Below, in pieces: positions 1-9,237 of a stretch of DNA of 64,000 bases. This DNA comes from Ohtaekwangia sp. (GTDB taxonomy: Bacteria; Bacteroidota; Bacteroidia; Cytophagales; Cyclobacteriaceae). Both the position numbers and the translations under genes were made by a program. Numbering within the stretch: position 1 is the stretch's first letter; every line of letters starts with the position of its first letter. The notes under the pieces are model-generated. The model did not search any database. It worked only from the letters and a program-made list of their open reading frames with translations, and was not told the DNA's origin. Location of the stretch: positions 620,001-684,000 of the forward strand of contig JAJNPV010000050.1 of assembly GCA_021155195.1 (NCBI GenBank), in the 5' to 3' direction.

Positions 1-1
1 A

Positions 2-820
2 AGAAAGCAAAAAGAATTTTTTATTAATCATCAAATACCTACTGCAGAATTTATTCTGGTTAATGACAGAAATGCAGTAGAAGAGAACAAAAAGTTTTTG
101 CCTGCAGTACACAAGCTTGGAAAAGAAGGGTATGACGGCAAGGGAGTCCAAGTGCTAAGAAATTCAAGTGATCTTGCAAAAGCATTTGACGCACCTGGGT
201 TGCTGGAAAAGCTAATTGATTTTGAAAAAGAAATTGCCGTAATAGTTTCGCGCAATGAGCGTGGTGAAATTTCCTCTTATCCTGCTGTTGAAATGATTTT
301 TCATCCTGAAGCTAACTTGGTAGAATATCTCTTTTCTCCGGCACAACTCGAACAGCATATTGCAATTGAAGCCGATCGCATTGCAAAGAAAATAATTGAT
401 GAACTTGGCATGGTGGGTTTACTGGCCGTAGAAATGTTTGTAACAAAAGATCAAACAATTCTTGTAAATGAAATTGCCCCACGACCCCACAACAGTGGTC
501 ATCAAACTATTGAGGGCAATGTTACTTCGCAGTATGAGCAACACTTAAGAGCCATCTTGAATTTATCTCCTGGGGAAACAACCCTCACAAGCCCAAGTGC
601 CATGATAAATCTTTTGGGTGAGGATGGATACACGGGGCTTGCTCAGTACGAAGGCTTAGAAGAAGTAATGCAAGTGAGTGGAGCACATGTTCACCTTTAC
701 GGAAAGAAGCTAACCAAGCCCTTTCGTAAGATGGGGCACGTTACCGTTGTGGATGTTGATCTTGATAAGTTAAAAAAGAAAGCAACCTTTGTAAAACATA
801 CGCTTAAAGTAAAGTCATGA
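2..820 (+). CDS. purK: 5-(carboxyamino)imidazole ribonucleotide synthase, 3' part
   Basis: ATP-dependent carboxylation of aminoimidazole ribonucleotide to N5-CAIR in purine synthesis, cytosolic. The frame is open from base 2 and reads an ATP-grasp segment ([13 protein letters not shown], then [14 protein letters not shown]), so the start lies upstream of the window; the TTG at 98 is internal. The ATP-grasp core shows [16 protein letters not shown] and the metal/ATP-binding stretch [18 protein letters not shown], which is typical of PurK. The stop codon overlaps the purE start by 4 bases (ATGA), so the two are translationally coupled. About 270 codons are visible, against some 380 in full-length members. 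Confidence 0.95.
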   Translation, partial: RKQKEFFINHQIPTAEFILVNDRNAVEENKKFLPAVHKLGKEGYDGKGVQVLRNSSDLAKAFDAPGLLEKLIDFEKEIAVIVSRNERGEISSYPAVEMIFHPEANLVEYLFSPAQLEQHIAIEADRIAKKIIDELGMVGLLAVEMFVTKDQTILVNEIAPRPHNSGHQTIEGNVTSQYEQHLRAILNLSPGETTLTSPSAMINLLGEDGYTGLAQYEGLEEVMQVSGAHVHLYGKKLTKPFRKMGHVTVVDVDLDKLKKKATFVKHTLKVKS

Positions 821-1329
821 GCAAACCAATAGTAGGTATAATCATGGGCAGTCAGTCTGATTTGAAAATAATGAGAGAAGCTGCCGAGTTTTTAGAAGAG
901 TTAAATATCCCATTTGAGTTAACGGTGGTTTCGGCTCACCGCACACCACAACGTATGGCAGATTATGCTTCCTCTGCGCGCGCGCGCGGGCTGAGGGTAA
1001 TTATAGCAGGAGCTGGTGGAGCGGCTCATCTTCCGGGCATGGTGGCCTCATTTACTTCATTACCGGTTATTGGAGTCCCAATAAAGTCTTCTAATTCAAT
1101 CGATGGCTGGGACTCTGTGCTGTCGATTTTACAGATGCCTTCGGGAGTACCTGTTGCTACTGTTGCATTAAATGGAGCAAAGAATGCTGGTATTTTGTCG
1201 GCACAAATTTTAGGTACTGAAAATAAAGGCATCGCTAAGAAATTGGAAACATTTAAAAAAAATCTCCAAAAGAAAGTGGAAGATTCCTTTAGAACAATTG
1301 AAAAGAAAGGGTGGAAGCATAGCGAGTAG
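817..1329 (+). CDS. purE: N5-carboxyaminoimidazole ribonucleotide mutase (class I PurE)
   Basis: Moves the carboxyl group of N5-CAIR to C4 to give CAIR, the step after PurK. The 170-residue protein has the N-terminal [13 protein letters not shown] loop, the SAHRTP motif with the catalytic histidine, and [12 protein letters not shown]. Presence of PurK in the same operon indicates the N5-CAIR mutase class, not the eukaryotic-type carboxylase. A run of alternating G and C at 976-988 encodes ARAR in the ASSARARG segment, unusual base use for this genome. The lysine-rich tail beyond residue 150 is longer than in the minimal family. Confidence 0.96.
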   Translation: MSKPIVGIIMGSQSDLKIMREAAEFLEELNIPFELTVVSAHRTPQRMADYASSARARGLRVIIAGAGGAAHLPGMVASFTSLPVIGVPIKSSNSIDGWDSVLSILQMPSGVPVATVALNGAKNAGILSAQILGTENKGIAKKLETFKKNLQKKVEDSFRTIEKKGWKHSE

Positions 1330-1379
1330 TTTCTCGGAAAAAATCGTATTTTTCTTCCCTTTAATTTAACACCAAGTCA

Positions 1380-2642
1380 ATGAATCCAGGAGAGACAGGC
1401 TGGCTTAAAGAATATCTCGACTTTCGCAAGGAGTTGTTGAAAGACATTACCGAAGAACGAAAACATTCTTCTCATCCTGAGCATTCCTTATACAGCATCA
1501 TTCAACCCAGCGGGCTTATGTACGGTCAACCTGTTGGCACGTATGACCTACCTAACTCCGATTTTTGGAACGAGAAAGATAGAATGAAAATTCTATTAGC
1601 AGAGAGTTTGATAAGCAGCTCGCTTCTGTTTTATGATAGGCCCATACAAACGCCTGATGAATTTTCGAGAGTGATCATAAAAACGCTGGAGAACATAGGT
1701 AATTTTTATAACAACATATTTCCCGAATTAGCCACACCCTCCAAAACATTATTTGGCAAAAGAAAAACACCTCTTGAGCTTGCTGAAAAAATTCTCGATA
1801 AAAGAATTGACAGGACAACAGAGTTTGATACCAATTTTTGGGTTCAGTTTTTTCACAACAGCTTGCTCTTTCTAGACATCTTTATTTTTGGGCAGTGGAT
1901 ACACACGAATGCCGATCGCATTGTCTCTGATTTTTTTAAGTATGAGCGTGAAGAGCTTCGTTTTTCTGTAATTAAAATAATTGCGTGCGCTGCACATTCC
2001 AATTCAAGAATTGAACCTGAGGAACGAAGACTTTTGGAGTTCTTTCTTCAAAGCACCGACCTACCATACGATAAGAAACGGGAGGCAAAGAAAATATTCG
2101 ATGAGGGAATCAATCTTGAAGAGATTAACCTGCCCACCAACAACTCATGGATTCTAAAAAAGTATTTTTTGGAGATTGCAATCCTCACGATTTGGGCTGA
2201 CAAATTAGTGGAAGAATCGGAAATGGGATTTCTTAAAAACTTGTGCAGATACTTAGGATTTTCAGAAGATGATCTTGAAAACAGCCTGCTGGCAATTGAA
2301 GGGTTTGTGCTTGAATATTGGGATAAGCTAAACTATCTGCAGAATAAGCAGGACTACAACCAGCTAAAAGATCAGTTTATTGAACGCATGAGCAAAGCTG
2401 CGGGAGCTCATAAAAACCGTCTGGTGAAGGAAGTTCAAGAGAACGAGGAATTGATGGATCTACTTAAAAGAGCGCGCGCTTACGAATTAACCGAGGAGGA
2501 GAAAGAGCGAATGCAAGAGCTATTGATTATTGTCATTAAGACTATTCCAACCTTTGTGATTATTTCATTACCACAACGGTTTCTTACACTTCCCATTTTA
2601 ATGAAAATTTTGCCTGCCAACTTCTTTGCAGAAGTTGCTTAA
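1380..2642 (+). CDS. LETM1-related biofilm-associated protein family member
   Basis: A 420-residue cytosolic or peripheral protein without signal peptide. The middle (about residues 190-310) is acidic and helical with a TerB-like pattern (IACAAHSNSRIEPEERRLLEFF ... WADKLVEESEMGFL split over two helical repeats). The end (about 355-415) reads ELTEEEKERMQELL followed by IKTIPTFVIISLPQRF and LPILMKILP, which resembles the LETM1 C-terminal ribosome-binding/ion-exchange region that names this Bacteroidota family. Molecular function is not established. It stands alone: 50 bases after purE and convergent with the TerC gene, with only 9 bases between the stops. Confidence 0.7.
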   Translation: MNPGETGWLKEYLDFRKELLKDITEERKHSSHPEHSLYSIIQPSGLMYGQPVGTYDLPNSDFWNEKDRMKILLAESLISSSLLFYDRPIQTPDEFSRVIIKTLENIGNFYNNIFPELATPSKTLFGKRKTPLELAEKILDKRIDRTTEFDTNFWVQFFHNSLLFLDIFIFGQWIHTNADRIVSDFFKYEREELRFSVIKIIACAAHSNSRIEPEERRLLEFFLQSTDLPYDKKREAKKIFDEGINLEEINLPTNNSWILKKYFLEIAILTIWADKLVEESEMGFLKNLCRYLGFSEDDLENSLLAIEGFVLEYWDKLNYLQNKQDYNQLKDQFIERMSKAAGAHKNRLVKEVQENEELMDLLKRARAYELTEEEKERMQELLIIVIKTIPTFVIISLPQRFLTLPILMKILPANFFAEVA

Positions 2643-2651
2643 TAAAAGCAT

Positions 2652-3662
2652 CTAGTTTTCTGTGTCGTCTGGTTTCTCTTTTCTAGGGATGATGATGGAA
2701 AAGACAATAGATAACGTAAGTGTGATTAGGATGATGACAAACGAAATGGTGGGGGGCATGTTGGTAAGAACATCCGGCAGAAAATCACTTCCTCGTCCAA
2801 TCTCCAAAAGCATTTTAGCGCCAATGAAGAAAAGAATAATAGACAATCCTTTCTGCAGCAAGTAAAACTTATCAATTATTCCTGAAAGAAGAAAGAACAT
2901 GGCTCGCAACCCCATGACCGCAAAAATATTGGACGTGTAAATAATAAATTCATTGGTTGTAATAGCGAAAGCAGCAGGAATAGAATCAACAGCAAAAATT
3001 AAATCAGTTGTCTCAATTAGAACGATAACAAGAAAAAGTGGAGTAAACATTAATTTCCCCCCCACACGAGCAACAAACTTTCCCCCCATTTCATCCTGTG
3101 TGATGGGCAAATACTTTCTACAGAATTTTAAAATAGGATTCTTCTCCGGATCTATTTTTTCATCACTGTCTTCAAAGTATATTTTTATTCCGGAGTAGAT
3201 TAAGAAAACGCCAAAGATGTATAGTATCCAATGGAATTGATGAATAAGAATTGCTCCAACGAAAATGAAAATCCCCCTAAAAAATACAGCACCTAAAATC
3301 CCCCAGAATAAAACCTTGTGAAAATACTCTTCTTTGACTTTGAAGAATTTAAGGATTAGCAGGATAACAAAAATATTGTCTACCGAAAGGGCATATTCAG
3401 TTAGGTAAGCTGAAAAATACTCTAAAGCACCATCGGCTCCACCACTTTCCTTATCAAAGGCGTATATGAGGTAGCCAAAAACCGTGCTTACAAATACCCA
3501 GAAAATAGATTGGTAAAGAGCAGATTTTGTAGAAATCTTGTGAGCTGTCTTGTTAAAAATCCCCAAATCAAGGAGAAGGAAAACCAAGATAATAACCCCA
3601 AAAATTCCAAAAAGAAAGGTCTCATCACTGAGATCTATACCAAACAATGTGAATGCCAACAT
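2652..3662 (-). CDS. TerC/Alx family integral membrane protein
   Basis: A 336-residue inner-membrane protein with about nine hydrophobic segments. The two acidic TerC signatures are present: YALSVDNIFVILLILKFF near residues 90-107 and TTDLIFAVDSIPAAFAIT near 218-235. Family members are linked to tellurite resistance (TerC), manganese export and pH response (Alx), and to metal loading of secreted proteins; which applies here cannot be told from sequence. It is monocistronic, starts with ATG and is followed by an A+T-rich 184-base gap towards the ABC exporter gene. Confidence 0.9.
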   Translation of the reverse strand: MLAFTLFGIDLSDETFLFGIFGVIILVFLLLDLGIFNKTAHKISTKSALYQSIFWVFVSTVFGYLIYAFDKESGGADGALEYFSAYLTEYALSVDNIFVILLILKFFKVKEEYFHKVLFWGILGAVFFRGIFIFVGAILIHQFHWILYIFGVFLIYSGIKIYFEDSDEKIDPEKNPILKFCRKYLPITQDEMGGKFVARVGGKLMFTPLFLVIVLIETTDLIFAVDSIPAAFAITTNEFIIYTSNIFAVMGLRAMFFLLSGIIDKFYLLQKGLSIILFFIGAKMLLEIGRGSDFLPDVLTNMPPTISFVIILITLTLSIVFSIIIPRKEKPDDTEN

Positions 3663-3846
3663 GCTCTTTTTCTAGGGTTTTTGGGTCAAAAGGGGGGAAT
3701 AACAACCGCAAACGGTTTAAAGACCACCACTCATTTGGAGCCAAAGCTACAAATTAATTTTATTTCACTACACAAGACTTAGGCTTAATGCAAATTGGGT
3801 TAAAAAAGAAACCTCGCGTTCTTAAGTATAAGGATTAAAGCTTCAT

Positions 3847-5634
3847 TCAACGCACCTCAACCTGCAGCTTGAGCAGGTTACTATAAATGCCATCGTTAAT
3901 CAAAATCAATTCTTCATGTGACCCGGATTCGGCAATGCGGCCATCTTTAATAACCATAATTCGATCTACCTTCCTAATCGTACTTAACCGATGGGCGATG
4001 ACAAGTGTAGTCCGATTCTCCATTAATGTTTCAAGAGCTTCCTGAACAAGCTTTTCGGATAACGCATCTAATGAGCTAGTAGCTTCATCGAGAATAAGGA
4101 TAGCGGGATCTTTTAGAATGGCCCGGGCAATAGCAACCCGCTGCCGTTGACCACCGGACAGCTTTACCCCCCGATCGCCAACAAGTGTTTCGAGTTTCTC
4201 TGGAAAGCTATCGATAAACTCCCAGGCATTAGCCTTCTTTGCCGCTTCAATAACCTCCCGTTCACTTGCCCCCGGTTTTCCATAAGCGATATTTTCTTTT
4301 ATAGTGCCACCAAATAGAATTACTTCCTGTGGCACAATGCCAATGTTTTTTCTATAGTCCGATAAATTGTATTCCTGATTCAATTTTTGATCCACCAAAA
4401 TTGATCCTGACTGTATGGGGTAGAAGCGCATCAGTAAATTTATGATTGTCGACTTACCCGAGCCGCTTGGTCCAACTAATGCTATTTTTTCGCCAGGCTT
4501 AATTTTAAAACTGATGCTTTTCAGCACTTCAACATCCTGACGGGTAGGATACGAGAATGAAACATTTTCAAATTGGATGTCGCCAATTAATTTAATGGTG
4601 GAAGTTTCAGAAGGTTGTTCATCGGGTTGATTCAGAATTTCCAGAATCCTTTCAGATGCCCCAATAGAACGTTGTAATTGACTGAATATATCTCCCAACC
4701 CTGCGATTGATCCTCCAATGAAGGCAGTGTAAAGCACAAATGAGAAAAGCTCGCCAACTTCTGCTTCTTTGGATTGAACTAAAAAAGCTCCGTACCAACT
4801 CACCGCTACAATTCCACCAAACAAGGCTACAATCGTAAAAGAAATAAATACTCCACGGTATCGGGCTGCATGAATAGCAGTCTTTACAACTTCATCTAAT
4901 GACTTTTTATAACGAAGAACTTCAAATAATTCATTCGTAAATGATTTTACAACGGCAATAGATTGTAATGTTTCTTCAACAATCACATTTGAACTGGCTA
5001 ATTGATCCTGTGTTTTTTTGGAAAGTTTGCGAATGAATTTACCAAAGAACAAGGCAGCAAGCACCAATACCGGAAAGGTGAGCAACATGAAGATGGTAAG
5101 CTTTGGATAAAGGATAAAAATAACCGGAATCCCAATCGATAGAATCAATACCTGACGAAGCAATTCAGCAAGGGTAAAAGTAAATGTGTCATACAAGGTG
5201 CCTACATCTGAAGTAATTCGGCTGATAAGCTCACCTGTTCTTCGGCTATCAAAAAATGAAAGCGGCAGCCAAACAATTTTGGTGTAGATATGCTGCCTCA
5301 AATCAGCCAGAGTTCGCTCGCTTACAAATGTAAACGTGTAGACGCGAATAAATGAGAATACTCCCTGCACCAATAAGATGGCTATCAGTGCGAGTGCAAT
5401 TTGGTTGATGCTGGTAAAAAAGAAATCCTTTTTTCCTTGCGCCACATCTAACAATTTGCCAGCGAAATAAGGAAATGCAAGTAATGTTCCGCTGGATAAA
5501 GCTAAGGCAACTAATCCAAGAATAAACATCCACTTGTGTGGAAGCACAAAACGAAAAACTCCGAGTAATTTTTTTAATCCCGATTTATTGAGTGCACGTT
5601 TCTCACCTTCCTCTAACGCTCTTCGCTTTGCCAT
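3847..5634 (-). CDS. ABC exporter, fused permease and ATPase (MsbA-like)
   Basis: A 595-residue half-transporter that works as a dimer in the inner membrane. Residues 1-330 hold six membrane spans of the type I exporter fold. The ATPase domain (about 345-590) shows Walker A GPSGSGKST near 385, signature LSGGQRQRVAIARA near 490, Walker B ILILDEATSSLD near 510 and the H-loop AHRLST. Order and length match MsbA/LmrA-type lipid or drug exporters; the substrate is not known. The gene starts 22 bases after the stop of the minus-strand lipoprotein gene at 5657, so the two may be co-transcribed with gpmI. Confidence 0.93.
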   Translation of the reverse strand: MAKRRALEEGEKRALNKSGLKKLLGVFRFVLPHKWMFILGLVALALSSGTLLAFPYFAGKLLDVAQGKKDFFFTSINQIALALIAILLVQGVFSFIRVYTFTFVSERTLADLRQHIYTKIVWLPLSFFDSRRTGELISRITSDVGTLYDTFTFTLAELLRQVLILSIGIPVIFILYPKLTIFMLLTFPVLVLAALFFGKFIRKLSKKTQDQLASSNVIVEETLQSIAVVKSFTNELFEVLRYKKSLDEVVKTAIHAARYRGVFISFTIVALFGGIVAVSWYGAFLVQSKEAEVGELFSFVLYTAFIGGSIAGLGDIFSQLQRSIGASERILEILNQPDEQPSETSTIKLIGDIQFENVSFSYPTRQDVEVLKSISFKIKPGEKIALVGPSGSGKSTIINLLMRFYPIQSGSILVDQKLNQEYNLSDYRKNIGIVPQEVILFGGTIKENIAYGKPGASEREVIEAAKKANAWEFIDSFPEKLETLVGDRGVKLSGGQRQRVAIARAILKDPAILILDEATSSLDALSEKLVQEALETLMENRTTLVIAHRLSTIRKVDRIMVIKDGRIAESGSHEELILINDGIYSNLLKLQVEVR

Positions 5635-5656
5635 TTCATTTAAAGGCTAATAATTT

Positions 5657-6247
5657 TTAATGGGAAGCCATAAAAGAAGCCTCAATCGTAAATTTTACCG
5701 AGTCACTTAAGATCATTTTTTGTGAACCCGTCATTCGGTACTTGCTTAACATGATGATTCCGGTTGAATCATCAAACTCCAATTGCAACTGACGTTTTGT
5801 TGCGTATAGTGAATTTGTTTCCTGATAGACAGACTCTATTTTTTTGATTTGTGTGAAGTCGTTGTGATAATAGAAGGTAACAAAGGCAATAGGGGCCGGA
5901 GTTTTTGCTTTGTATCTCCTCACAATCAGATTACTTTGGGTATCTTTTTCTCCATCAGTTACTTCGTATGTATTTCTGTAAAGTGGCTTATTAATCAAAT
6001 CAAGCTGACGGAAAACGTCTAACTCCTGAGCAACTAATGTACTGTCAGTCGCATGTGAGGATTGATCAATTTTTCCATCCAGCGATACTGATTTGGTAAG
6101 AGTTGATTTTGCATTGGCAAGTACATTCACCTGTACATTAATCAAACTATCAAAATCAAAATATACTTTATCATAGGTTTCATTCTGCTTGTTGCAGGCA
6201 GCCAACAGAATAAGCATAATAAAAAAACATAGCGCGCGCACTATCAT
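5657..6247 (-). CDS. small lipoprotein of unknown function
   Basis: A 196-residue protein with a short hydrophobic leader ending in the lipobox LILLAAC (Cys near residue 18), so it is probably lipid-anchored. The mature part is predicted beta-rich with motifs such as ADSTLVAQELDVFRQLDLIN and FVTFYYHN; no family was recognised. Its ATG overlaps the gpmI stop by 4 bases (ATGA), so translation is coupled to phosphoglycerate mutase. The coupling of a metabolic gene to an envelope lipoprotein has no evident functional meaning. Confidence 0.75.
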   Translation of the reverse strand: MIVRALCFFIMLILLAACNKQNETYDKVYFDFDSLINVQVNVLANAKSTLTKSVSLDGKIDQSSHATDSTLVAQELDVFRQLDLINKPLYRNTYEVTDGEKDTQSNLIVRRYKAKTPAPIAFVTFYYHNDFTQIKKIESVYQETNSLYATKRQLQLEFDDSTGIIMLSKYRMTGSQKMILSDSVKFTIEASFMASH

Positions 6248-7773
6248 TCCTTATCAATCAATACAGTACCTGTCATTTCTTTTGGGATGGGAACGCCCAT
6301 TAGGGTTAGAATGGTTGGGGCAAGATCGCCTAACTTACCATCTTTTAATTTTCCCTTATAGTCATCATCAACAAGAATGCAGGGAACCAAATTAGTAGTA
6401 TGTGCTGTGTTCGGTGTACCATCTTCGTTGATCATCTTATCGGCATTACCATGATCGGCAATAATGATAATAGCATAACCATTTTTACGAGCTACTTCCG
6501 TAACCGCTTCATTGCATTGGTCAACAGTTTCGCAGGCTTTAACAGCAGCTTCAAAAACACCTGTATGACCTACCATGTCAGGATTAGCGAAGTTTAAACA
6601 AATGAAGTCAGCCGATTTTTTCTCTAACTCAGGGATAATCTTATCGCGAATATCGCGGGCGCTCATTTCAGGTTGAAGGTCGTACGTGGCAACTTTAGGC
6701 GAAGGACACATCAATCTTGATTCACCAGGAAACACTTCTTCGCGCCCACCGGAAAAGAAGAAAGTAACATGGGGATATTTTTCAGTTTCTGCAATTCGGA
6801 TTTGTTTTTTGCCCGCTTTAGAAACAATCTCACCTAGTGTATTTTCAAGATTATCTTTATCAAAAATCACGTGAATGCCTTTGAATGAATCATCGTAATT
6901 TGTAAGCGTAACATAATGAAGGTTGAGCTTGTTCATGTTTTGCTCATGAAAATCTTGTTGGGTAAGTGCCATAGTAATTTCACGGCCCCGATCTGTGCGA
7001 AAATTAAAACAAAGCACAACATCACCCTCTTGTATAGTTGCAAGAGGATTGTTATTTTCATCAACCGCAATAATTGGCTTTATAAACTCATCTGTTACTT
7101 CTGCTTCATAAGATTGTTCAACCGCACGAATTACATCTGTCGTTTTTTCTCCTATGCCATGTACCATTGCATCATAGGCAAGCTTCACCCGTTCCCAACG
7201 CTTATCCCGATCCATGGCATAGTAACGACCCACTACACTGGCAATTTGCCCGGTAGTTTTGGCAAGATGTTTTTTTAAATCAGTTAAATATTCTTTGCCA
7301 CCTTTAGGATCGGTATCGCGACCATCCATAAAGGCATGGATGAAAACATTTTTGAGTTTGTGATTATTCGCAATGGTACAAAGTCCTTTCAAATGATCGA
7401 TATGAGAATGAACCCCACCATCCGATAGAAGTCCAATCAAGTGAATGGATTTATTGTTCTTCTTCGCGTATTCCAACGCTTCGAGTAAAACCGTATTGGT
7501 ATCTAATTCTTTTTCTTCAACTGCTTTATTTACGCGCACCAAATCCTGATATACCACACGGCCGGCTCCAATGTTCATGTGGCCAACTTCAGAGTTACCC
7601 ATTTGTCCGGCAGGCAAGCCCACAGCTAGTCCTGATGCTTCAAGTTTGCTGTGCGGATATTTTTTGTATAAAGAGTTTATATAAGGTGTTTTAGCGTGAT
7701 CGATTGCAGAAACTTTTGAGTTTTTGGCAATCCCCCAACCATCTAAAATCATCAACATCACTTTTTTATTCAT
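6244..7773 (-). CDS. gpmI: 2,3-bisphosphoglycerate-independent phosphoglycerate mutase
   Basis: Interconverts 3- and 2-phosphoglycerate in glycolysis using two Mn ions. The chosen ATG gives 509 residues beginning MNKKVMLMILDGWG; an in-frame upstream ATG at 7803 would add ten residues not found in the family and lies upstream of the likely transcription start. Visible are metal ligand D11, the phosphoserine nucleophile S61 in MGNSEVGHMN, SDGGVHSHIDHL, HAFMDGRDTDPKG, and the second metal site IADHGNADKM with the closing HTTNLVP. A TATATTTG box lies about 28 bases upstream. Confidence 0.97.
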   Translation of the reverse strand: MNKKVMLMILDGWGIAKNSKVSAIDHAKTPYINSLYKKYPHSKLEASGLAVGLPAGQMGNSEVGHMNIGAGRVVYQDLVRVNKAVEEKELDTNTVLLEALEYAKKNNKSIHLIGLLSDGGVHSHIDHLKGLCTIANNHKLKNVFIHAFMDGRDTDPKGGKEYLTDLKKHLAKTTGQIASVVGRYYAMDRDKRWERVKLAYDAMVHGIGEKTTDVIRAVEQSYEAEVTDEFIKPIIAVDENNNPLATIQEGDVVLCFNFRTDRGREITMALTQQDFHEQNMNKLNLHYVTLTNYDDSFKGIHVIFDKDNLENTLGEIVSKAGKKQIRIAETEKYPHVTFFFSGGREEVFPGESRLMCPSPKVATYDLQPEMSARDIRDKIIPELEKKSADFICLNFANPDMVGHTGVFEAAVKACETVDQCNEAVTEVARKNGYAIIIIADHGNADKMINEDGTPNTAHTTNLVPCILVDDDYKGKLKDGKLGDLAPTILTLMGVPIPKEMTGTVLIDKE

Positions 7774-7800
7774 AGAAAATATTTTTTGAATTTGAGAGGT

Positions 7801-7808
7801 CAAATATA
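7801..7808 (-). promoter_or_regulatory. putative -7 box for gpmI
   Basis: Read on the minus strand this is TATATTTG, an exact match to the Bacteroidota -7 consensus TAnnTTTG, placed so that transcription would begin roughly 20 bases before the gpmI ATG. A matching -33 TTTG at the usual 19-21 base spacing is not clear, so support is partial. Confidence 0.4.
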
Positions 7809-7901
7809 TGGGTGATTTATCGCAATTGCCCTTTTTTTAGGATAGTTCTGAATCCTCTATAAGAAAACAAATGTTAGGGGGCACAAAGATCAATTACTAA
7901 T

Positions 7902-7932
7902 TTTTGGTTCCCGTATTAATGGCATAATTTTG
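7902..7932 (+). promoter_or_regulatory. putative promoter of the DUF4783-nadC operon
   Basis: TTTG at 7902-7905 and TAATTTTG at 7925-7932 are separated by 19 bases, matching both elements of the Bacteroidota housekeeping promoter (TTTG, 19-21 bases, TAnnTTTG). Transcription would begin near 7938, which argues for the ATG at 7950 as the start of the next gene instead of that at 7938. Confidence 0.6.
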
Positions 7933-7949
7933 GTCTAATGCATAGCACT

Positions 7950-8342
7950 ATGAAGAGCAAAATGTGGGTTTTTACATTCGTTTTTGCACTAATCGCAAGT
8001 CTTGCGTCCGCTCAGGCAGATATATTCTCGCCTATGAAGGATGCCTTGAAGGCTGGAAGTGCTAAAGAGATGGTAAAACACCTCAATCAATCTGTGGATA
8101 TTAACCTGGAAGGAGAAGTAAATACCTATAGCAAAGCACAGGCAGAATTTGTGTTGCGTGATTTTTTTAAGAAGTATCCAGTTTCAGATTTTACCATTGA
8201 GCACACAGGTTCGTCTAAAAACGGATTGCAATATGCAATTGGTAATTACAAGAGCAACAAAGATCAGTTCAACGTCCTCATCCGTGTAAAGCAATCAGCA
8301 AATGTTTACTTAATTCACGAAATCAGTTTTGTGAAAGAGTGA
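7950..8342 (+). CDS. DUF4783 family exported protein
   Basis: A 130-residue secreted or periplasmic protein with a clear Sec signal peptide (MKSKMWVFTFVFALIASLASAQ, cleavage after ASAQ region). The mature part (about 105 residues) has the NTF2-like alpha/beta cone pattern of DUF4783, for example EMVKHLNQSVDI, KAQAEFVLRDFF and YAIGNYKS. Function is unknown; the family commonly sits directly upstream of nadC in Bacteroidota, as here. An in-frame ATG at 7938 would add four residues but would be nearly leaderless. Its TGA stop shares one base with the nadC ATG (TGATG). Confidence 0.85.
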   Translation: MKSKMWVFTFVFALIASLASAQADIFSPMKDALKAGSAKEMVKHLNQSVDINLEGEVNTYSKAQAEFVLRDFFKKYPVSDFTIEHTGSSKNGLQYAIGNYKSNKDQFNVLIRVKQSANVYLIHEISFVKE

Positions 8343-9202
8343 TGCAACCTGCTTATTTAACTGAACAAGCTATCCATAATTTTATTCAACAGGCGCTGAC
8401 CGAAGATATCGGTGAGGGCGATCACTCTACGTTAGGGTCAATTCCAGCATCAAAAAAAAGTAAAGCGCACTTGCTGGTTAAAGATGATGGTATTATTGCC
8501 GGGCTTACCATTGCGAAAAAAATTTTCCATGAAGTTGATCCTGCTTTGCGAATTACTTTATTCAAGAATGAAGGTGACACAATTCAAAAGGGAGAAATAG
8601 CTTTTACTGTGGAAGGTTCTGCACGATCCATTTTAACAGCAGAGCGTCTTGTGTTAAACTGCATGCAGCGCATGAGCGGTATCGCGACTTATACTAATCG
8701 ACTCTGTAAGCTCATTGAAGGAACTGATGCGCAACTGATGGACACACGCAAGACTACTCCCAACTTTCGTTTGATGGAAAAGTGGGCTGTGGCCATTGGT
8801 GGCGGGATGAATCATCGGTATGCGTTGTATGATATGGTGATGCTGAAAGATAATCACACAGACATGGCAGGAGGCATTCGTGCTGCAATTGAAAATATTA
8901 AAAGATATCTTGCTGAAAATAAAAAAGATTTAAAGATTGAAGTGGAGACGCGCACTCTTGCAGAAGTAGAAGAAGTGCTGCACGTGGGTGGAGTAGATGT
9001 GATTATGCTTGACAACATGAGTGTGCAAGAAATGAAGCAAGCAGTGAAATTGATCAGTGGTAAATTTAAGACCGAAGCGAGCGGAGGTATTACAGAAACA
9101 ACGTTAAGGTCTGTTGCTGAGTGTGGAGTAGATTATATTTCGGTAGGAGCACTAACTCACTCTGTAAAGAGTTTGGATTTAAGTTTGAAGGTGGAGAAGT
9201 AA
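8342..9202 (+). CDS. nadC: nicotinate-nucleotide pyrophosphorylase (carboxylating)
   Basis: Converts quinolinate and PRPP to nicotinate mononucleotide, CO2 and pyrophosphate in de novo NAD synthesis. At 286 residues it has family length. Diagnostic stretches: DIGEGDHSTLGSI at the N-terminus, the quinolinate-binding MDTRKTTPNFR near residues 133-143, MLKDNH, EVETRTLAEVEE near 200, VIMLDNMS near 222 and the C-terminal SGGI and DYISVGALTHS of the PRT barrel. The ATG at 8342 is preferred to the GTG one codon upstream because it forms TGATG with the stop of the preceding gene. Confidence 0.96.
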   Translation: MQPAYLTEQAIHNFIQQALTEDIGEGDHSTLGSIPASKKSKAHLLVKDDGIIAGLTIAKKIFHEVDPALRITLFKNEGDTIQKGEIAFTVEGSARSILTAERLVLNCMQRMSGIATYTNRLCKLIEGTDAQLMDTRKTTPNFRLMEKWAVAIGGGMNHRYALYDMVMLKDNHTDMAGGIRAAIENIKRYLAENKKDLKIEVETRTLAEVEEVLHVGGVDVIMLDNMSVQEMKQAVKLISGKFKTEASGGITETTLRSVAECGVDYISVGALTHSVKSLDLSLKVEK

Positions 9203-9237
9203 ATTGCTACTTTCAGAATAAGAAACGCATTGAATCG

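Noticed and set aside
3510..3782. Plus-strand ORF of 90 codons across the TerC start
   Set aside because: Most of it is opposite the TerC coding region and the rest is low-complexity; no evidence that it is translated.
9121..9237. Upstream extension of the orphan protein into nadC
   Set aside because: The additional residues overlap nadC and precede a clear signal peptide; the start at 9238 explains all features.
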